Shown: positions 1 to 9,866, counted from the first letter of the stretch. The stretch: 64,000 nucleotides of DNA from Lithodes maja (GCA_037953745.1 JBAKBP010003158.1:62001-126000), one strand, 5' to 3'. Numbers and translations: made by a program. Notes: generated by a model not told the origin, from the sequence alone.

Positions 1-1116
1 CTAATTTCCTTTCCGGCCGTTCCATAGCCGCGGTTGTGGACGGCCATTGTTCACTTCCTCACCCTATAAACTCCGGTGTTCCTCAGGGCTCTGTCCTATC
101 TCCTATTCTCTTTCTAATTTTTATAAATGATCTCCTTAACTGTACCTTAATTCCCATCCATTCATACGCAGACGACTCAACCTTACACTACTCCATTAGT
201 TTTTCAGAACGCCCCAGCCAGCAATCTCTCAACAACAAACGTAATGAAGCCATAGAACTCTTAAATTCTGATCTAAATACAATTTCCAATTGGGGCAGAG
301 AAAACCTTGTTAACTTTAATGCTTCCAAAACCCAATTTCTCCATCTATCTACCCGTCAGGATCTCCCAGCGGACTATCCCTTATTCTTCAACAATACAAA
401 AATCAACCCTTCATCTTCTCTCAATATTCTTGGTGTCTCTTTTTCTTCTGCTCTCATTTGGAAGGACCATATTACCAGTCTTGCTAAGGCAGCCTCCCAG
501 AAGCTGGGTGTGCTCAACCGCCTTAGGGGGTTCTTTTCCCCTGCACAGCTTCTTGCTCTGTACAGGGGCATAGTGCGCCCTTGTATTGAGTATTGTTCAC
601 ATGTGTGGGGAGGTTCCTCTCACACCGCTCTCCTAGACAAAGTTGAAAGGAAGGGCTTTCGTATCATTAACTCCCGTCCACTCACCAACTCTCTGCAATC
701 TCTCTCTCTCCGCCGCAATGTTGCATCTCTCTCGCTATTCTATCGCTACTATAATAATCAGTGTTCCTCAGAGCTATCCCAGTGCATACCACCTCCTTTA
801 CGTAGGGCACGTGGTACCCGTCTTGCAACTCAATCCCACCCCTACTCTGTGCAACTCTCCAACCCAAGAGTGAAACGTTACTCTCAAACTTTCTTCTACT
901 CAACAGCTGAGCTCTGGAACTCTCTCCCAGAATCAGTCTTTCCCTCTTCCTATGACTTAAATTGCTTCAAACTCCGTGTGTCCAGGCATTTTGGCTCGAA
1001 CGTCCCTTGATTTTGGCCCTGTCACTCTTTCAACTATGGGGGAGGCACTCGCTATAGGCAGTTATGCCTTTTGCCTCCCTCAATCACATAGAAAAAAAAA
1101 AAAAAAAAAAAAAAAA
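1..1116 (+). mobile_element. LINE family 1, copy 1 (3' part, poly(A) tail)
   Basis: This is the 3' portion of a non-LTR retrotransposon, entering the window already inside the reverse transcriptase. It ends in a short 3' UTR and a run of 25 A (1092-1116). It matches 14788-15900 almost base for base, with about nine substitutions seen by eye over 1.09 kb, so both copies moved recently. The right flank is DIRS fragment A. The left end, and therefore the target duplication, is outside the window. Confidence 0.93.
3..1010 (+). CDS. LINE ORF2 C-terminal part: reverse transcriptase
   Basis: This encodes the C-terminal half of an APE-type LINE polyprotein, which makes cDNA at the nicked target. The frame is open from base 3, so the GTG at 36 is not a real start. 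Visible RT motifs are GVPQGSVLSPILF, the catalytic YADDS box and the following thumb region, ending SRHFGSNVP and a stop. There is no RNase H after the thumb. The second copy at 13419-15797 shows the missing N-terminal part. I place it in the Jockey/CR1/I assemblage; the exact clade is not resolved by eye. Confidence 0.92.
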   Translation, partial: NFLSGRSIAAVVDGHCSLPHPINSGVPQGSVLSPILFLIFINDLLNCTLIPIHSYADDSTLHYSISFSERPSQQSLNNKRNEAIELLNSDLNTISNWGRENLVNFNASKTQFLHLSTRQDLPADYPLFFNNTKINPSSSLNILGVSFSSALIWKDHITSLAKAASQKLGVLNRLRGFFSPAQLLALYRGIVRPCIEYCSHVWGGSSHTALLDKVERKGFRIINSRPLTNSLQSLSLRRNVASLSLFYRYYNNQCSSELSQCIPPPLRRARGTRLATQSHPYSVQLSNPRVKRYSQTFFYSTAELWNSLPESVFPSSYDLNCFKLRVSRHFGSNVP

Positions 1117-1256
1117 TACCCCGTTATAGCAGATTGAACTCTGGAGGGTATTGGTGTTGTTCGGCTGGCAGTACTCAGGGGTTGGGATCGTGTGTTTCCG
1201 TTGTGGCAGCGAGCCATATTAGAGTCCTGATTGAGAGCCCTTGTGTACCCGAGTGC

Positions 1257-1751
1257 CAGTTCGTAACAACATCGACCAATAAAGCTGCTAATTTCCACTT
1301 CGTAAGACGTTTACCTCTCTGATTCACCCACAGAGCTCCCGGTTGGTTAGGCCGGGACACTCCCATATAGGTCAATAAAGATTTCACCGGACATAGCTTG
1401 TGGTGAGTATCTCCTCTTTTGAGCGCCGGAACCTCAAACTCCGTAAAGAGAAGTTCATTGTGCTCGTTTTTGGCAATGAAAGTAGGCTACGGCGCAATTT
1501 GAACATTGACATTGCGCCGGGCAAACCTCAGACAATTGGGTTCGTTGCTCATCGCCGCCAGCTCAGATACCCGGTTTCCTGTAGCCAAGGCCATAAGGAA
1601 CACAGCCTTCTTTAAGACTGAATCATAAGTAGGATTGTGACTATTTCTTAGAATGAAGCAATGACAAGGCTTTGTCAAGTGACCAGGTAGGCATGAGCTG
1701 GCGTGGTGGTGGGCGAAGCTTGAAACATGCATGCATGAATGCCTTGATCTC
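1257..1751 (-). pseudogene. DIRS A tyrosine recombinase, C-terminal part, broken
   Basis: This continues the recombinase begun in the overlapping ORF. A stop after LSMPQA and small frameshifts separate the pieces. The catalytic first-arginine box is visible as TGNRVSELAAMS (1487-1732 frame), and a later piece at 1257-1387 reads QPGALWVN then a KWKLAALLVDVV segment equivalent to the region before the HxxR motif. The HxxR and tyrosine nucleophile region is absent: homology stops near 1260 and unrelated sequence runs to the LINE tail. It cannot encode an active recombinase. Confidence 0.8.
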
Positions 1752-3695
1752 CTACGCCTGCGGCATTGAGAGTCCTGTTAGATCAAAAAATGACACTCTA
1801 ATGGCCGTAATGTGATTCCTTACCATAATGACTGACAAACCTTTACGTTCAAATAAGTAGTCAAGGTATTTGAAAATTAAAGACACTGAGGCTACGGTCT
1901 GGTCAGTTTCTACGATCCAAGTAGTAAACGCTTTCCAGTGTGATTGGTATTGACGTTGAGTAGAGAGAGAATATTGATAAATCAATTTATTGGTTACACT
2001 ATCACCATAGTGAGCTAACCATTTGGCCTTTTGAATATCCACAAGGCAAAAGTCAGCGAGGTCTTTAGGTTGCCAATTGTCTCTAAGTAGAAATACGAGA
2101 TCGGGAGCAACACCGGGTTCTCGCACCACATCTTCAACTGGGAATACCACACCTGCGCCGGCCACAGGGGCACGATCATTGAGACTATAAGCCCCGATAA
2201 TCCTGTAGTTTGTGAAGTACTTGACACATGAGTGAATTAAGTGTCTGGTGGCAGAAATAGATAAATGGAATTCCATTTGTTCCAGTCCGTCAGCAGTGCG
2301 TCTGGTCCTTCCGCCGGGGTTTGTGCCCGGCGGTCGAGGAAGAGAGGGAGTCTGTGGTTCTCCTCGGATGCGAATAAGTCCACTTGTGGACGGTATGGCT
2401 CTGCAATCATCCATTGAAAGACGGTTTGCTTGAGCGCCCATTCTACTTGTGTGCTCTGTCTCCGTGACAGAGCGTCTGCCCACACATTGGCTATACCCGG
2501 CAGATATGATGCGTGTAGATAAATGTTTAGCTGTTCTGCCAACACAAAGATCTTTTCCGACAACTCTAGCAACACTCGAGACTTCGTTGACCCCTGCTTC
2601 TGAATGCTCGTGACTGCATTCAAATTGTCCATTCGAAAGGCTATTGATTTTCCCACTAGAGTTAAACCGTGAGACTGAAGGAAAAATAGAGGAACTAGTA
2701 ACTCTTTTGCATTGATATGAAACTCCTTGTACCGGGACCAAAGACCCTGACCCTGGTGACCGAGGTTTGACTGATACCCCCAACCCAGTGTGCCCGAAGC
2801 GTCGGTGTCGACCCACACTGTAGGCGGAGGAGATGTCCAAGTCATGATTGAATGCAGTGTTTCCGGCCTTGCCCAAACTGCTAGTAAGTTGTGGATTAAT
2901 TTCGGGATATGCCATGACTTGTCCGCCACCAAAAGCGGAATATGTCTGTTTCCCTCCAAGATTAACCTCTTTACTTTCAACCGGCCCAACTTCACTGTTA
3001 GTTGAATCCAGTTGAGAGAGCCGACAAGGGACTCCCACACCTTCCTCGTGGTAGTCGGACTGTGGCGAAAACGAAACAGTTTCCTGCGAAACCTGTTGCG
3101 ATTGTCCACACTCTGACTGAGAGTTAGGTGCGCTGTGTCCCACAGCAGTAGGCCTACCCACTAAATTACCCTCGTCGGGACAAGATTCGACTTTGCCAAG
3201 TTGATATTGAACCCCAGGGATTTGACATGGCGTAGAATTATATTGATATAATTGAGGCATGTTATCTCGGATTCTGCTACCACCAGCCAGTCGTCTAAGT
3301 ACCACATGATCGTGATCCCTTGCCGTAAGAGTGGTAACAGAGCCTGTCGGACTAATTTGGTGAATACTCTCGGTGCCAGGTTCAGGCCAAACGGCATTCT
3401 TTGAAACACATAATTCTGATGCCTGATCCTCAGTGCAAGAAATTATTGGAACCTTTTGTTTACTGGAACATGCCAACAGGCTTCTGTCAGGTCTAACGAG
3501 CACATCCAGCCTTGAGGAGGAAGAGTTAGCCTGATCTGATTCACAGTGAGCATCCTGAACGATGGGTTGTGAATATATCGATTCAGTTGAGACAAGTCTA
3601 CGACAGGCCTCATCTGAGCGCTGTCCCTCTTTGGCACGAGAAAAAGTCTGTACGAATAAACAGGGCGAGTTAGATTGACCGGGACAATGATACAC
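1752..3695 (-). CDS. Long ORF overlapping RT/RNase H and ending in the recombinase N-terminal domain (DIRS A)
   Basis: A 647-codon frame is open antiparallel to none but overlapping the RT/RNase H frame in a different phase (-1 relative to RT). Only its last 110 or so residues resemble a known domain: the core-binding domain of the DIRS tyrosine recombinase (DLADFCLVDIQKAKW, then a segment ending FFDLTGLSMPQ). The rest is an overprint of RT/RNase H. Element E has the same arrangement in the same relative phase (60609-62147). Overlap of the recombinase ORF with RT/RNase H is known for DIRS-1-type elements. Whether the overprinted part is translated is unknown. Confidence 0.6.
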   Translation of the reverse strand: MYHCPGQSNSPCLFVQTFSRAKEGQRSDEACRRLVSTESIYSQPIVQDAHCESDQANSSSSRLDVLVRPDRSLLACSSKQKVPIISCTEDQASELCVSKNAVWPEPGTESIHQISPTGSVTTLTARDHDHVVLRRLAGGSRIRDNMPQLYQYNSTPCQIPGVQYQLGKVESCPDEGNLVGRPTAVGHSAPNSQSECGQSQQVSQETVSFSPQSDYHEEGVGVPCRLSQLDSTNSEVGPVESKEVNLGGKQTYSAFGGGQVMAYPEINPQLTSSLGKAGNTAFNHDLDISSAYSVGRHRRFGHTGLGVSVKPRSPGSGSLVPVQGVSYQCKRVTSSSIFPSVSRFNSSGKINSLSNGQFECSHEHSEAGVNEVSSVARVVGKDLCVGRTAKHLSTRIISAGYSQCVGRRSVTETEHTSRMGAQANRLSMDDCRAIPSTSGLIRIRGEPQTPSLPRPPGTNPGGRTRRTADGLEQMEFHLSISATRHLIHSCVKYFTNYRIIGAYSLNDRAPVAGAGVVFPVEDVVREPGVAPDLVFLLRDNWQPKDLADFCLVDIQKAKWLAHYGDSVTNKLIYQYSLSTQRQYQSHWKAFTTWIVETDQTVASVSLIFKYLDYLFERKGLSVIMVRNHITAIRVSFFDLTGLSMPQA

Positions 3696-3814
3696 TTGGT
3701 TATCATTACATGGAGCAGTCTATCCTCGCAGGCCGCCTTCAACTCCTCGGCATCACCTTGCTCTCCCTGCCAACGATCCTCGGAGGCCGGGGGGTCCCTG
3801 ATGAGAAGCGACAT
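2237..3814 (-). pseudogene. DIRS A reverse transcriptase/RNase H, with in-frame stops
   Basis: One reading frame carries RT then RNase H, as expected for a DIRS pol. RT motifs include LFLVPKRDS, MRPVVDLS, SLDLTEACWHVPV, QRMPFGLNLAP and the catalytic WYLDDWLVV. RNase H follows with VDTDASGTLGWGY, a KELLVPL glutamate, FRMDNLNAV and ANVWADALSR. Two in-frame stops break it: TAA just after KRFQ (about 3441) and TAG at about 3159, both at positions that are sense codons in element E. The frame is otherwise continuous, so this is a recently inactivated copy. The RT N-terminus ahead of about residue 20 does not match E. Confidence 0.85.
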
Positions 3815-3830
3815 GTTGTGATACTACGCT

Positions 3831-4768
3831 TCTGCAGCTTCCTCACAGCGACTGGGCGCCTGACGCGTCTGTAGTCGTCGACCTCTCCACGATCATGAAG
3901 GAAGGGCTGGAGCGGGCGCAGTGACGTGCTCGAGTGGCCCTGGAACACCAACACCAACTTAATTTTGTAATATTCTCAATGCTTGAACTATATATTACCT
4001 TTCTCAAACAATTACTAATATTCCGTTAAGTATATGATTATGTCTCTCATCCAGTTTGCAATGCAAAATATAGCTATAATATTAAACCTAACTGACTGCT
4101 GATTGAATGGTCGGCAGTTTGATCTCAGGTCGTACCATTGGTAGATGTCAAGATGGACAGCTTGGTCTAGTGATTCATGGCAATTGTTCAGTAAAGTCCC
4201 TGTAACAAAGGCACCCCCCAGCCCTGTCAATCAAGGGAGTGTACGCCGTTAAAAACTGCATCATCAAACTGCATCATGGAAACTAAGGCTGGGTATCAGT
4301 AGGGGGTGATATTTGTTGGATTGGTTGGGCAAAAGGGTAAAAATGGGGACTTTAGGAAAATGAGCAGAATGTGTAGGTATCTTTAACATGTAAACTTATT
4401 GTTGCTGTAACTCACTGCATGGTCAGTTTGAGTTGACAGCGTTAAACGAGGACCAGCTGTATGTGATATAGCACCTGTTGAGCATGGGGTGAGCTGAATA
4501 CCCTGGTTACAGACTATATTCACATCCACAGCCAGTCCAATAGTACAACAACATTCTACACGCATCTCATACAGGCACAACAATGGGTGATTAGCATTCC
4601 TCCCCGGAAAGCATGTAATTAGAGAGTGAAACAAAATGCCTCGGGAATATGGAAGCCGTGTATTCCTGACCATCTCCTCGGGGATCAAGGTGTCTGGAAA
4701 TAAATAGAGTGTATCATAATTGGGGGCAAGAGCTAGGAATCCTCCTCCCCTTGCATAATTCACCTACT
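3831..4768. other. Unassigned sequence between DIRS A and the Mutator-like element
   Basis: No recognised gene or repeat family. The minus strand has a 126-codon open frame at 4383-4763 whose product matches nothing I recognise, so I do not call it a gene. The Mutator-like element inserted immediately beside it (target duplication at 4769-4777). Confidence 0.5.
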
Positions 4769-4777
4769 AGACGGGAC

Positions 4778-4886
4778 GCATATTTCCGAAGTCGAGACTA
4801 GTATATATCATAGGGGAAATTAGGACCAATCAGAGGCCGCAGTGGCATTGACGTCACCCACAAGGGGAGGAGCCAGTCTGTCTGTC

Positions 4887-4920
<34 letters not shown>

Positions 4921-5009
4921 GCTGGGTGAGGAGCCTGCCTGCCACTCGTTTGTTTATCTCTCTCTCTCTGGTAAATAGAAGAAGTTTGTCACCTAGTATA
5001 ACAAGTTAT
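4778..5009 (+). repeat. Left TIR of the Mutator-like element
   Basis: About 232 bp matching the reverse complement of 6484-6703 from the terminal GCATATTTCC to an inner ACAAGTTAT. A CT microsatellite lies in the middle and varies in length between the two arms. The arm includes a CACCCACAAGGGGAGGAGCC segment and the sequence ACCAATCAGAG, a CCAAT-like box on the plus strand. Confidence 0.85.
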
Positions 5010-5776
5010 CAATATTTATTCGCATAGTTTCTGTCTAGATTAAATAAGCATCCAGAGTACAATATGTTATTCCCATTAATTATGGTTTTACTTGAAAAGC
5101 AATGAGTAAACAATGAAAATTTTGCGATTCTGGCATCTTTCGTCCCAAGATTTGAGGAGGAAGGTGTTGCCAGTTCTCTTTAGACAGTTAAATTGTTTCA
5201 AATAGTTCCTGTTTTATTTATCATTATCATTTAAATTTACATTCATGCACAACATAAATAAACTATAAATGGTCACTTTTCACTCTCTCTCTCTCTCCGC
5301 ATATGTAATGATCTCATTCCATAATATTATGTATGTAGGCCTACAGATGTATGTCTGTATGTATGTATGGTTGTATGTATGTATATACTCAGGCACATAC
5401 CCCATAGCTGGGGGTGGCTGAATCGAGACATAGACTAAGGGAATAAGTAAAGATCAATGATAGGAGAGAAAGTGATAGATTGATATGAAGGGAATAACAA
5501 AATTCACAATTATATCTCATCGTACATCTGGAATCACATTCCAACCTTACAGGTGAGTGTAACCTTTATGCCAAATGTCTCACTTCATATCGTATAGTTT
5601 CTTTATGTTCAGCGCCTTTCACGATAAAAATCGTTAATATTAGAGAACAGGCTGATTGAACTCATTGTTTTTTGCTTAACATCATTATTTGTTGTGTTCC
5701 CAGTGTCTTGATCAGGATTATTTGTAACATTGTGCTTTATTTAAAAATGACATATTATATTGGCTTAAAAGTACCG

Positions 5777-5802
5777 AGGGCGGTACAATATTGTACCGCC
5801 CT
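5777..5802. repeat. Perfect 26-bp palindrome
   Basis: The half-site AGGGCGGTACAAT is followed directly by its exact reverse complement with no spacer. It is GC-rich at its outer ends within an AT-rich surrounding. It could be a dimeric protein site or a cruciform; nothing in the sequence tells which. Confidence 0.9.
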
Positions 5803-6483
5803 GGATATAATGGGGTTAAGAGGTGTTCAAGTAGCCCTAACCACTACTGTACTTATATAAATATTCATTAACATTGTCACATCATAACATATCGACTACA
5901 ATAAAAGTAATATTTAGCAAAATATAGAAATAGCTGTCATACATAAGAATAAAAGAAAATGGGAGTCTACAGAAAGTCGATTGGCTCACCAGGCAGATCC
6001 CCTTCACACCCAATCCTAATTATAAGGCCTAAGTAGCCTATAGGCCTAGGCCCAACTCACTAACACGTATCGTATAATTATATAGCCTACTAATTAGCCT
6101 TTGGCTCTACCTTATGCACTTAACCATTAACTATTTCATAACATTTGATGCTTAATATATTTTGTACTATCTGATAATGTTAATGTGTTAATGACATTTA
6201 AAATAAAGTAATGTATAGGCTATGTATATACTGTATATATAACCCTTTAGATATATGAGTGACTTAAGTTCCTTCTTGAAATTATCAGCACAGGTTAACT
6301 GCTTAAGTGTCACAGGAATCAATATTATAGTTCGCCAGTGAAATAATATTGTGCCTTCTAAAATTGTCAAGGAATTTCTGTCCATGGCTGTGCATTACGC
6401 GTAATACGGTAGGCTACTCTTATTTACTCATAACCATAACATAGCACAATCATAATGTATCCTTAATGTAGTTAATATTTGAA

Positions 6484-6565
6484 ATAACTTGTTATACTAG
6501 GTGACTTACTTCTTCTATTTACCAGAGAGAGAGAGAGAAACCAAAGAGAGGCAGGCAGGCTCCTC

Positions 6566-6605
<40 letters not shown>

Positions 6606-6703
6606 TGGCTCCTCCCCTTGTGGGTGACGTCACTACCACTGCGGCCTCTGATTGGTCCTAATTTCCCCTACGATATATACTAGTCTCGACTTCGGAAATA
6701 TGC
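6484..6703 (-). repeat. Right TIR of the Mutator-like element
   Basis: About 220 bp, inverted copy of 4778-5009 with a few substitutions and a GA microsatellite in place of the CT run. It ends at GGAAATATGC next to the 9-bp duplication AGACGGGAC. Confidence 0.85.
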
Positions 6704-6712
6704 AGACGGGAC

Positions 6713-6891
6713 AGAGAAAGGGGCGAGGGGCGATAATTGGAACTTTAAATGTTGTTTCAGTTTGGGCTTTGTCTTGAATCGGCCACCTCCAGCTATGGGG
6801 TATTTGCTTGAGTATACTGTATACATACAAACATACATACATACATACATACACACATACATCATAATTATGGAAATTAACTGTACAGTAA
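6713..6891. repeat. Short interspersed repeat with (TATG)n, inverted relative to 5340-5450
   Basis: The stretch around 6760-6860 contains CCAGCTATGGGGTATTTGC followed by a CATA microsatellite. Its reverse complement matches about 5340-5450 inside the Mutator-like element (microsatellite, then ATACCCCATAGCTGG). The two are copies of one interspersed repeat family in opposite orientation. No coding sequence is seen. Confidence 0.6.
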
Positions 6892-7250
6892 TTATAGGTT
6901 TGAGTCCCGGAGGGAAGAATGAAAACCTAATATTTAGTAGTGGCCCCGAAATCATTGACGATATGCCTACTAGTATAATAGTCCCCTTTCAAGCACCCGC
7001 GGTCAGCTTGTTTGAAACACCCGCCGCAGGGAAAAGAGTCCTAACATCATAAGTGTAACGCTAATTCTCTTATGGAATTGTCTTTATGATTGGGTACTCA
7101 CTACGAAAAAACTTTGTAACAAACAAAAAATAAAAATGAATTTAAATTTGTTATATTAAGGCTTTTTAACTCGTGGATGTCTTTTGTGGATTCTACCCGA
7201 GACGCTGAATCGAGCGTCTCCATTCTCCCTGCAATGATATATCAAGATTA
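6892..7250 (-). repeat. Right terminal inverted repeat of DIRS B
   Basis: Corresponds to the right terminal repeat of DIRS D (53725-54090). Shared landmarks are the end CCTATAATT (read outward in sense orientation), the GGGGCCACTACTAAATATTAGG block, the TTTTTTCGTAGTGAG block and a small hairpin GAGACGCT/AGCGTCTC. Confidence 0.8.
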
Positions 7251-7290
7251 AACTCAAGACATCAACAAATGGGAAGGGGATGGAAGGGAA

Positions 7291-7395
7291 CATCGTCAAA
7301 GATTTCGGGGCCACTACCAAATATTAGGTTTTCATTCTTTCCTCCGGGACTCAAACCTATAATTTATTAGTGGCCCCTCCATCATTGACAATAAG
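7291..7395 (-). repeat. Internal complementary region (ICR) of DIRS B
   Basis: In sense orientation it contains the complement of a DIRS left end (GGAGGGGCCACTAATAAA) fused to the complement of its own right end (TTATAGGTTTGAGTCCCGG and on to TAGTGGCCCCGAAAT). This is the ICR arrangement known from DIRS-1 elements, where it bridges the two element ends. Confidence 0.8.
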
Positions 7396-7783
7396 CCTGA
7401 TATCTCAAGTCTGGAGGGGGACATTCGTGACAATATCAAAACCACTAACAAAATACCATAGGTAGAGAAAAAGAACCATATAACAAACTTAAGTCTTTAT
7501 TGTTTACATACAATAAAATAGAAAAATGGAAAGAAAGCAGTGCGTTACTTCGAAGAAGATCTGCTTAAATGACCGTACAGGTACATCTGTTAAAGAATAT
7601 CACATTGAAATTCAATAAAATTTATTTTCCAAGAACATTCTTTTATTCCTGTCCAACATAGTAAAGGTACAAATAAATCATTTGATTATATCTTCTGTCC
7701 TTAATATTAATTTGTACATACCATATATTTTGTACAATTTATAGGTAATATCCTATAGTTGCAACTATGATAGATATCTTATA

Positions 7784-7915
7784 ATTTTTTTTTTTTTTTT
7801 TTGAGCTGTATAACTAGCTCGACTTATCAAGTATCACAGCTTGTGAACTTATCACATAGTCCGGCGGAGGGTCTAGGGGTCCTGAGCTCTCCAGCACCCC
7901 CCCCCCCCCCCCCTC
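7784..7915 (-). repeat. Homopolymer runs 3' of the DIRS B recombinase
   Basis: In sense orientation a long G run (about 17 G, near 7896-7912) preceded by AAAAAGGA lies just after the recombinase stop, followed further on by an A run (about 18, 7784-7802). The purine run AAAAAGGGG occupies the same place in DIRS C (about 29036-29051) and D (about 52333-52348). Confidence 0.7.
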
Positions 7916-7963
7916 CTTTTTCACCATTAAGATTAAACTTAGCTTTAGTAGCACATAGACCAA

Positions 7964-8707
7964 CTAGACTCTCTGACGTAAGGACACACAGCTAAATTTT
8001 GGTTTATCCAAAGCCAAAGACAGGTATCGCGTCATGAAAGTATGATTGGAAGCCCACAACTTAGTGTTAGCTATGTCATCAATTGAGTAATTTTGCAAAA
8101 ATCGTAATGAGACAGCCCATTTCCTGATGTCGTGGGCCCTTCCCACTACACCAAGATTACTTTCACGAATTACATCTACGAGCAAAGAAGACAATTTTCT
8201 TCTTGTGATGCGAGTACCTGTACTATTGACCCATAAGGCTCCTTGTTGTTGGGGCTGAGAAACCCTCATAAACTTTATTAAAGCCTGCACAGGGCATAAG
8301 ACATGATGTGTATGCCCGCGTTTAAGTGCCGGGATCGTAAACTCAGAAAAAACATGATCACTATGTTCGTTCTTGGCAACGAACGTGGGAGATGGAGCAA
8401 TTTGTAAATTCTCATTGAGTCTCCCAAACCTGAGGCAATTAGGTTCGTTGCTCATCGCCGCCAGCTCAGACACACTGTTACCTGTGGCCAAAGCCATAAG
8501 GAACACAGCCTTCTTTAATAATGAGTCAAAATCCGGCGCGAGATTATACATGCGCGAATGAAGCAAAGACAAAGCTTTGTCAAGTGACCTGATAGGCATG
8601 AGCTGACGGGGTGGTGGGCGAAGCTTGAAACATGCCCTCATGAACCCTTTCTCCTCCGTCTGCGGTATAGATAGACCTGTGAGGTCGTAAAAGGGGGTTC
8701 TAATAGT
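7964..8707 (-). pseudogene. Tyrosine recombinase of DIRS B, catalytic Arg replaced
   Basis: This is the integrase-equivalent of DIRS elements, which joins circular cDNA to target DNA by site-specific-type recombination. The frame is open from the truncation at 8707 to a stop at 7964. Landmarks are FKLRPPPRQLMP, ATGNSVSELAAMS, HDIRKWAVSLRF and WASNHTFMTRYLSLAL. The HxxR and tyrosine nucleophile (RYLS) are present, but the first catalytic arginine (TGNRVSEL in A, C, D and E) is serine here. The N-terminal core-binding domain is missing. It is probably inactive. Confidence 0.85.
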
Positions 8708-9234
8708 AGGGTCATTTGCTTGGAATCCGTGACCATTTTGTTCCTACCTTTTTCTCTCGATGGATTTGACAACCTGGACCATTTTAAAGGAAAATTAGCT
8801 CCTATGCCCCTCCGAAAAATGACGGCTAACTCTGATAGAGCCCAATATTCAAAATGGCTGCCAACGCCATCTTGAAAAACATGAAATGTAATATCTCTGG
8901 CATCAGATGAGCTACAAGGACGAATGAGGTGTCCTTTTTCACTAATTCTGGCATTACAAATCCACTGGAATGGTTATTGTATTGTATTGTATTGTAGTGT
9001 ATATTGTATTGTTATTGTATTGTAATATACTAATTGTACATACTAATCTGCCACTTCACTGTCACTACATGATTCACTGTATGAGCCACTATCAGAATCA
9101 CTGTCCTCACTTTCGCTGCTATCATCACTGTTGTTCTCTGCCTGCGGTGTATATCTAATATTAATTTTTTACTGTTTCAGATGGATCGCATGCCCATCTG
9201 ATGAAAATCGCCGACTTGTGAAGTGACCGAAATA
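8708..9234. other. Sequence upstream of gene G
   Basis: Contains a (TATTG)n-type microsatellite (about 8974-9030) and a pyrimidine tract plus AG (TTTTTTACTGTTTCAG, ending 9180) that could be a 3' splice site ahead of gene G. On the minus strand, 9043-9141 reads as a short acidic Ser/Asp/Glu-rich tail ending in a stop, with a possible acceptor CACCGCAG before it. It looks like the end of another gene, but I cannot confirm this. Confidence 0.35.
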
Positions 9235-9866
9235 ATGGATAATAGAAGAGAGAGTGAAGAGTTACCAGACAAGACATTAAATGAATACGAGTGCATTTTA
9301 CTCTGTGGTAAGCGATGTACCGCAGATGATCGTTTGGAAAACATTACACCTGAGAAGTGGGAATCCATCCGGGAAAAGTCTTTACAATGGAAACAACTTG
9401 ATAAGTTTCAACATATACATGAAAATGTGGATTGGGAGAAGGGACCAAAGGGACACCACATGCATAGCACTTGTTACGCATCATTATCCAGCAAGCGCAA
9501 GCTCTCTCAAGCCGAAAAACGCAAACACAAATCCGAGGAACGTCTTGAAAGAGATGAAGCATCAGATCAACAAGACCCTTCCCCAGAGGCCAGTGCACCT
9601 AAAAGGCTCCGGTCCAGTATGGGTGTCCTTCACGATAAGACTCTATATGTGTGGTGCATGAAAGGGGCATACAAGAGTAGTGATCGTGACAAGCAGATTT
9701 TACTCCTATCAACAGTAGATGCCTGGACTAAATTCAAGTTACATACTGTCCGTCTGGAAGATGAGGTCATGAGATTGAGAATTGACACTCTGATTGCATC
9801 CATCCCAGATAGTCAAACAGCATTTGGGTTGGAAATCCGCTACCATCGTGCGTGCTGGCGTAAATA
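9235..9866 (+). pseudogene. Gene G, part 1 (uncharacterised multi-copy-type ORF, N-terminal part)
   Basis: The first ATG in the frame is at 9235. The product starts MDNRRESEELPDK and has a possible zinc-binding cluster: CILLCGKRC near residues 20-28 and HHMHSTCY near 75-82. A basic, charged segment (KRKLSQAEKRKHKSEE) and a helical part ending EIRYHRACWRK follow. The frame is then cut by DIRS C at about 9866; it resumes in the same phase of the protein at 29989. I recognise this kind of protein only as an uncharacterised, often multi-copy invertebrate ORF and assign no function. Confidence 0.7.

Larger units (their letters stand above)
1117..3830 (-). mobile_element. DIRS element A, decayed internal fragment
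   Basis: This minus-strand fragment of a DIRS retrotransposon carries, in sense order, RT, RNase H and tyrosine recombinase. No terminal repeats or gag were found. Its proteins resemble those of element E (60175-62731) but are clearly diverged, so it is an older or sister subfamily. The first 140 bases (1117-1260) next to the LINE tail no longer match the recombinase. The upstream boundary near 3830 is approximate; 3815-3957 contains an open frame I cannot assign. Confidence 0.8.
4778..6703. mobile_element. Non-autonomous Mutator-like element (MULE) with long TIRs
   Basis: A 1.93-kb element is bounded by long inverted repeats and flanked by a perfect 9-bp direct repeat AGACGGGAC (4769-4777 and 6704-6712). 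Both ends start GCATATTTCCGAAGTC when read inward. Long TIRs of about 200 bp and a 9-bp target duplication are the established signature of Mutator-like elements. The AT-rich interior holds no transposase-like ORF, so the copy would depend on a partner. It carries a perfect 26-bp palindrome at 5777-5802 and a (TATG)n-linked repeat at about 5340-5450. Confidence 0.8.
6892..8707 (-). mobile_element. DIRS element B, 3' part with ICR and right terminal repeat
   Basis: This minus-strand DIRS copy is truncated on its 5' side at about 8707, inside the recombinase. In sense order it holds the recombinase, a 3' UTR with a long poly(G) tract, an internal complementary region (7395 down to 7291) and the right terminal repeat (about 7250 down to 6892). 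Its terminal sequences differ in detail from those of C, D and E (TTTGAGTCCCGGAGG instead of TTTGACTCCTGTAAGG), so it is a sister subfamily with the same architecture. Confidence 0.85.

Noticed and set aside
4383..4763. 126-residue minus-strand ORF as a host gene
   Set aside because: No recognised domain and no conserved copy in the window; its open length alone is weak evidence.
7894..7995. Plus-strand ORF with a poly-proline run
   Set aside because: The prolines come from the C run that is the complement of the DIRS B poly(G) tract.
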